Positions 63,501 through 64,000 of a stretch of DNA of 64,000 bases are shown one piece after another; the first letter of the stretch is position 1, and every line of letters starts with the position of its first letter. A program made the translations under genes and the position numbers. The notes under the pieces were generated by a model. It had not been told where the DNA came from. It saw nothing but the letters and a program-made list of their open reading frames with translations, and ran no database searches. The stretch is from Dolichospermum sp. LEGE 00240 (lineage in GTDB: Bacteria; Cyanobacteriota; Cyanobacteriia; Cyanobacteriales; Nostocaceae), in NCBI RefSeq assembly GCF_015207875.1, contig NZ_JADEVZ010000021.1, positions 1-64,000 of the forward strand. The letters run 5' to 3'.

Positions 63501-64000
63501 GGAAAGGTTAGCAGAAATAGAATATGAATTTGAGAATAATGAGATGGACTATGCCCGAAAGTTATTCTTGATTGAAAATTGTATTTTTGGGGTAGATATT
63601 CAACCGATAGCGGTACAAATTTCTAAGTTACGCTTTTTTATCTCCTTAATTGTTGACCAAAGGGTGAATAATAATCAACCCAATCGGGGGATTTTACCCT
63701 TACCTAACCTTGAGACTAAATTTGTTGCTGCTAATTCTTTAGTCAGTATTAATAAACCTCAGAAATTACAATTAGAATTAGATTTAAGAAATGAAGAAAT
63801 TAAGGATAAAGAAAAACAATTAGCAGAAGTAAGAAAACGTCATTTTAAAGCTAGAACTCCTCAAACAAAAAGAAAATGTAGAGAAGAGGATAAAAAGTTA
63901 AGACAAGAAATTGGTGAATTATTAAAACAGCAAGGTTTACCTGATGAAATTGCTGTAAATTTATCAGAATGGGATTTATATAATCAGAATTTATCAGCTA
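60568..64000 (+). CDS. Eco57I-type N6-adenine methyltransferase carrying an in-frame RAYT/REP insertion (partial)
   Basis: Open from ATG 60568 to the window edge, 1144 codons without a stop. Residues 1-520 are the N-terminal region of class I type IIG/BREX-like methyltransferases, ending in the motif X-like TGSFYTPREIVNYMVDESLI. Codons 520-878 (62125-63201) are an insertion: REP peptides, a REP-associated tyrosine transposase domain (HWQQNGATYFVTFRLADSLP; HUH motif MPNHVHVIV; WQKESYDQIVR) and eight 18-residue repeats. Then YTEDSHQFNDDEVDCLINAI leads to motif I DIACGSGAFPMG and to GVDIQPIAVQISKLRFFISL. The catalytic NPPY motif would be beyond 64000. The insertion sits between motif X and motif I, so the fold might survive. 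Confidence 0.88.
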   Translation, partial: MMQQTLKSAIEQALKNFSQVSTSDGIKHLFETLGYSTQREVPLDNQTPNEVLEAFAWENFREDKGLLEEWESVNCLFQVTEDEITQNGQGTLFKPSFDTDYLKSYIFLGLTLQKPAYSRSQLATITREINRQSDIPIMVLFRYGNYVTLSIINRRPNKLDRDKDVLEKITLIKDININSPHRAHIEILADLALTSLPDVQNFDQLHTAWQKVLNTSELNNKFFQEVSNWYFWATQTVTFPDGGEADESLRNATSVIRLITRLIFVWFLKEKGLVPDALFDEHQLIKLLKCLAAEESTYYKAILQNLFFATLNTEMNTDEKPDNRKFRGKNQQKGGRDRHYGITNVYRYQDYFTNADEFLGLCSNIPFLNGGLFECLDRDKDDASAPSPKGKEKTKIRIDGFSDREDNVLNVPNILFFGEATDVDLNKAYGTKNKKYKVQGLINIFNRYKFTIDENTPIEEEIALDPELLGKVFENLLAEYNPETETTARKQTGSFYTPREIVNYMVDESLIAYLQNSLPVTQASSLPEKVTQDSSLSEKVTQDSSLSAQNTQDGCVTVSRRFLPHWQQNGATYFVTFRLADSLPQVKLQLLQEEKEDWQKKHPEPLSEAEKAEYHRLFSQRVDKWLDAGMGECHLKNPQLAKIVADALTYFDGDRYHLGEWVIMPNHVHVIVTPLGNHKLSEITHSWKSFTANQINKYLNRRGQLWQKESYDQIVRSAQHLERVQIYIANHAPNVAQASSLSQSNNQDDYVTVAQASSLSQSNNQDDCVTVAQASSLSQSNNQDDCVTVAQASSLSQSNNQDDCVTVAQASSLSQSNNQDDCVTVAQASSLSQSNNQDDCVTVAQASSLSQSNNQDDCVTVAQASSLSQFNNQDDCVTRLTHLLSYTEDSHQFNDDEVDCLINAIDNLKIIDIACGSGAFPMGILQKLVFILGKLDPNNSKWKQQQKEKAIAPVLKDIQVAKQISYEQAREEAIQKLQERLAEIEYEFENNEMDYARKLFLIENCIFGVDIQPIAVQISKLRFFISLIVDQRVNNNQPNRGILPLPNLETKFVAANSLVSINKPQKLQLELDLRNEEIKDKEKQLAEVRKRHFKARTPQTKRKCREEDKKLRQEIGELLKQQGLPDEIAVNLSEWDLYNQNLSA
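62125..63201 (+). mobile_element. RAYT transposase plus REP palindromes inserted in frame
   Basis: 1077 bp (359 codons). Left: three REP-like units (GTAACACAAG...CCAGCTTG). Middle (62239-62769): Y1/HUH transposase domain of about 177 residues with H-V-H in MPNHVHV and a candidate catalytic Tyr in YDQIVR or QIYIANH. Right: REP array 62770-63201. No stop codon separates any part from the host gene. Confidence 0.88.
62770..63201 (+). repeat. Eight tandem 54-bp REP units
   Basis: Each unit begins with GTAG followed by the hairpin CACAAGCT TCT AGCTTGTC, a second imperfect hairpin (CACAATC ... GATTGTG) and TTACT. Unit length 54 is a multiple of three, giving the peptide VAQASSLSQSNNQDDCVT each time. 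Units 2-7 look identical; unit 1 has TTA/TAT changes and unit 8 has TTT and ends TTACG. GTAG before a hairpin is the known mark of REP sequences recognised by RAYTs. Confidence 0.92.

Overview
The window is a 64 kb piece of an AT-rich cyanobacterial chromosome, most likely from a filamentous heterocyst-forming Nostocales member (Anabaena/Dolichospermum/Nostoc type). The signs are many GCGATCGC (HIP1) octamers, tandem heptamer repeats, typical cyanobacterial genes (ycf46, ycf35, nblB-like, sigC, furA, RRM-glycine-rich proteins, four-ACT aspartate kinase) and a cobN / peptidoglycan-binding protein / furA / sigC order that I remember from Anabaena PCC 7120. No rRNA, tRNA or CRISPR array was seen.

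Layout. 0-18.9 kb is mostly housekeeping: a nuclease-like protein, a BtuF-like protein, an ExbB/ExbD pair, a quinone oxidoreductase, cobN, a peptidoglycan-binding protein convergent with furA, sigC, gpsA, a GerMN-type lipoprotein, ycf46 and ycf35. 18.9-27.1 kb is an accessory island: a nucleotidyltransferase-like/XRE pair, a VapB-like antitoxin and its truncated copy, hicAB, a frameshifted dynamin-like GTPase followed by a frameshifted coiled-coil gene, an antitoxin/PIN pair, and two DUF488 genes followed by a probable nucleic-acid-binding protein. 27.3-36 kb holds rnc, three tandem RRM genes, a RecB-like nuclease, a phosphohexomutase and a degenerate receiver-EAL protein. 36-40.5 kb is decayed, repeat-rich DNA with a transposase fragment, a broken brnT next to brnA, a VapC-type module and a RelE-type module. 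40.7-57 kb is again largely core: carotenoid oxygenase, alpha/beta hydrolase, TPR protein, lysC, hisS, aldehyde dehydrogenase, a PEP-mutase family protein, a COG0523 GTPase, WD40, CBS and nblB-like genes. It is interrupted by a relic group II intron that itself carries a 324-bp hairpin-ended insert. 57.3-64 kb is a restriction/defence-like operon of a PLD-SNF2 helicase and an Eco57I-type N6-adenine methyltransferase that runs off the window.

The most striking observation is in that methyltransferase. Between its motif X-like region and motif I lies a 1077-bp in-frame insertion made of REP palindromes, an essentially whole REP-associated tyrosine (Y1/HUH) transposase domain, and eight tandem 54-bp REP units that each start with GTAG and translate into an 18-residue repeat. 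The frame is open through all of it. Elsewhere several small palindromic or MITE-like families lie in intergenic DNA, inside cobN, and at gene 3' ends, where they supply the stop codon.
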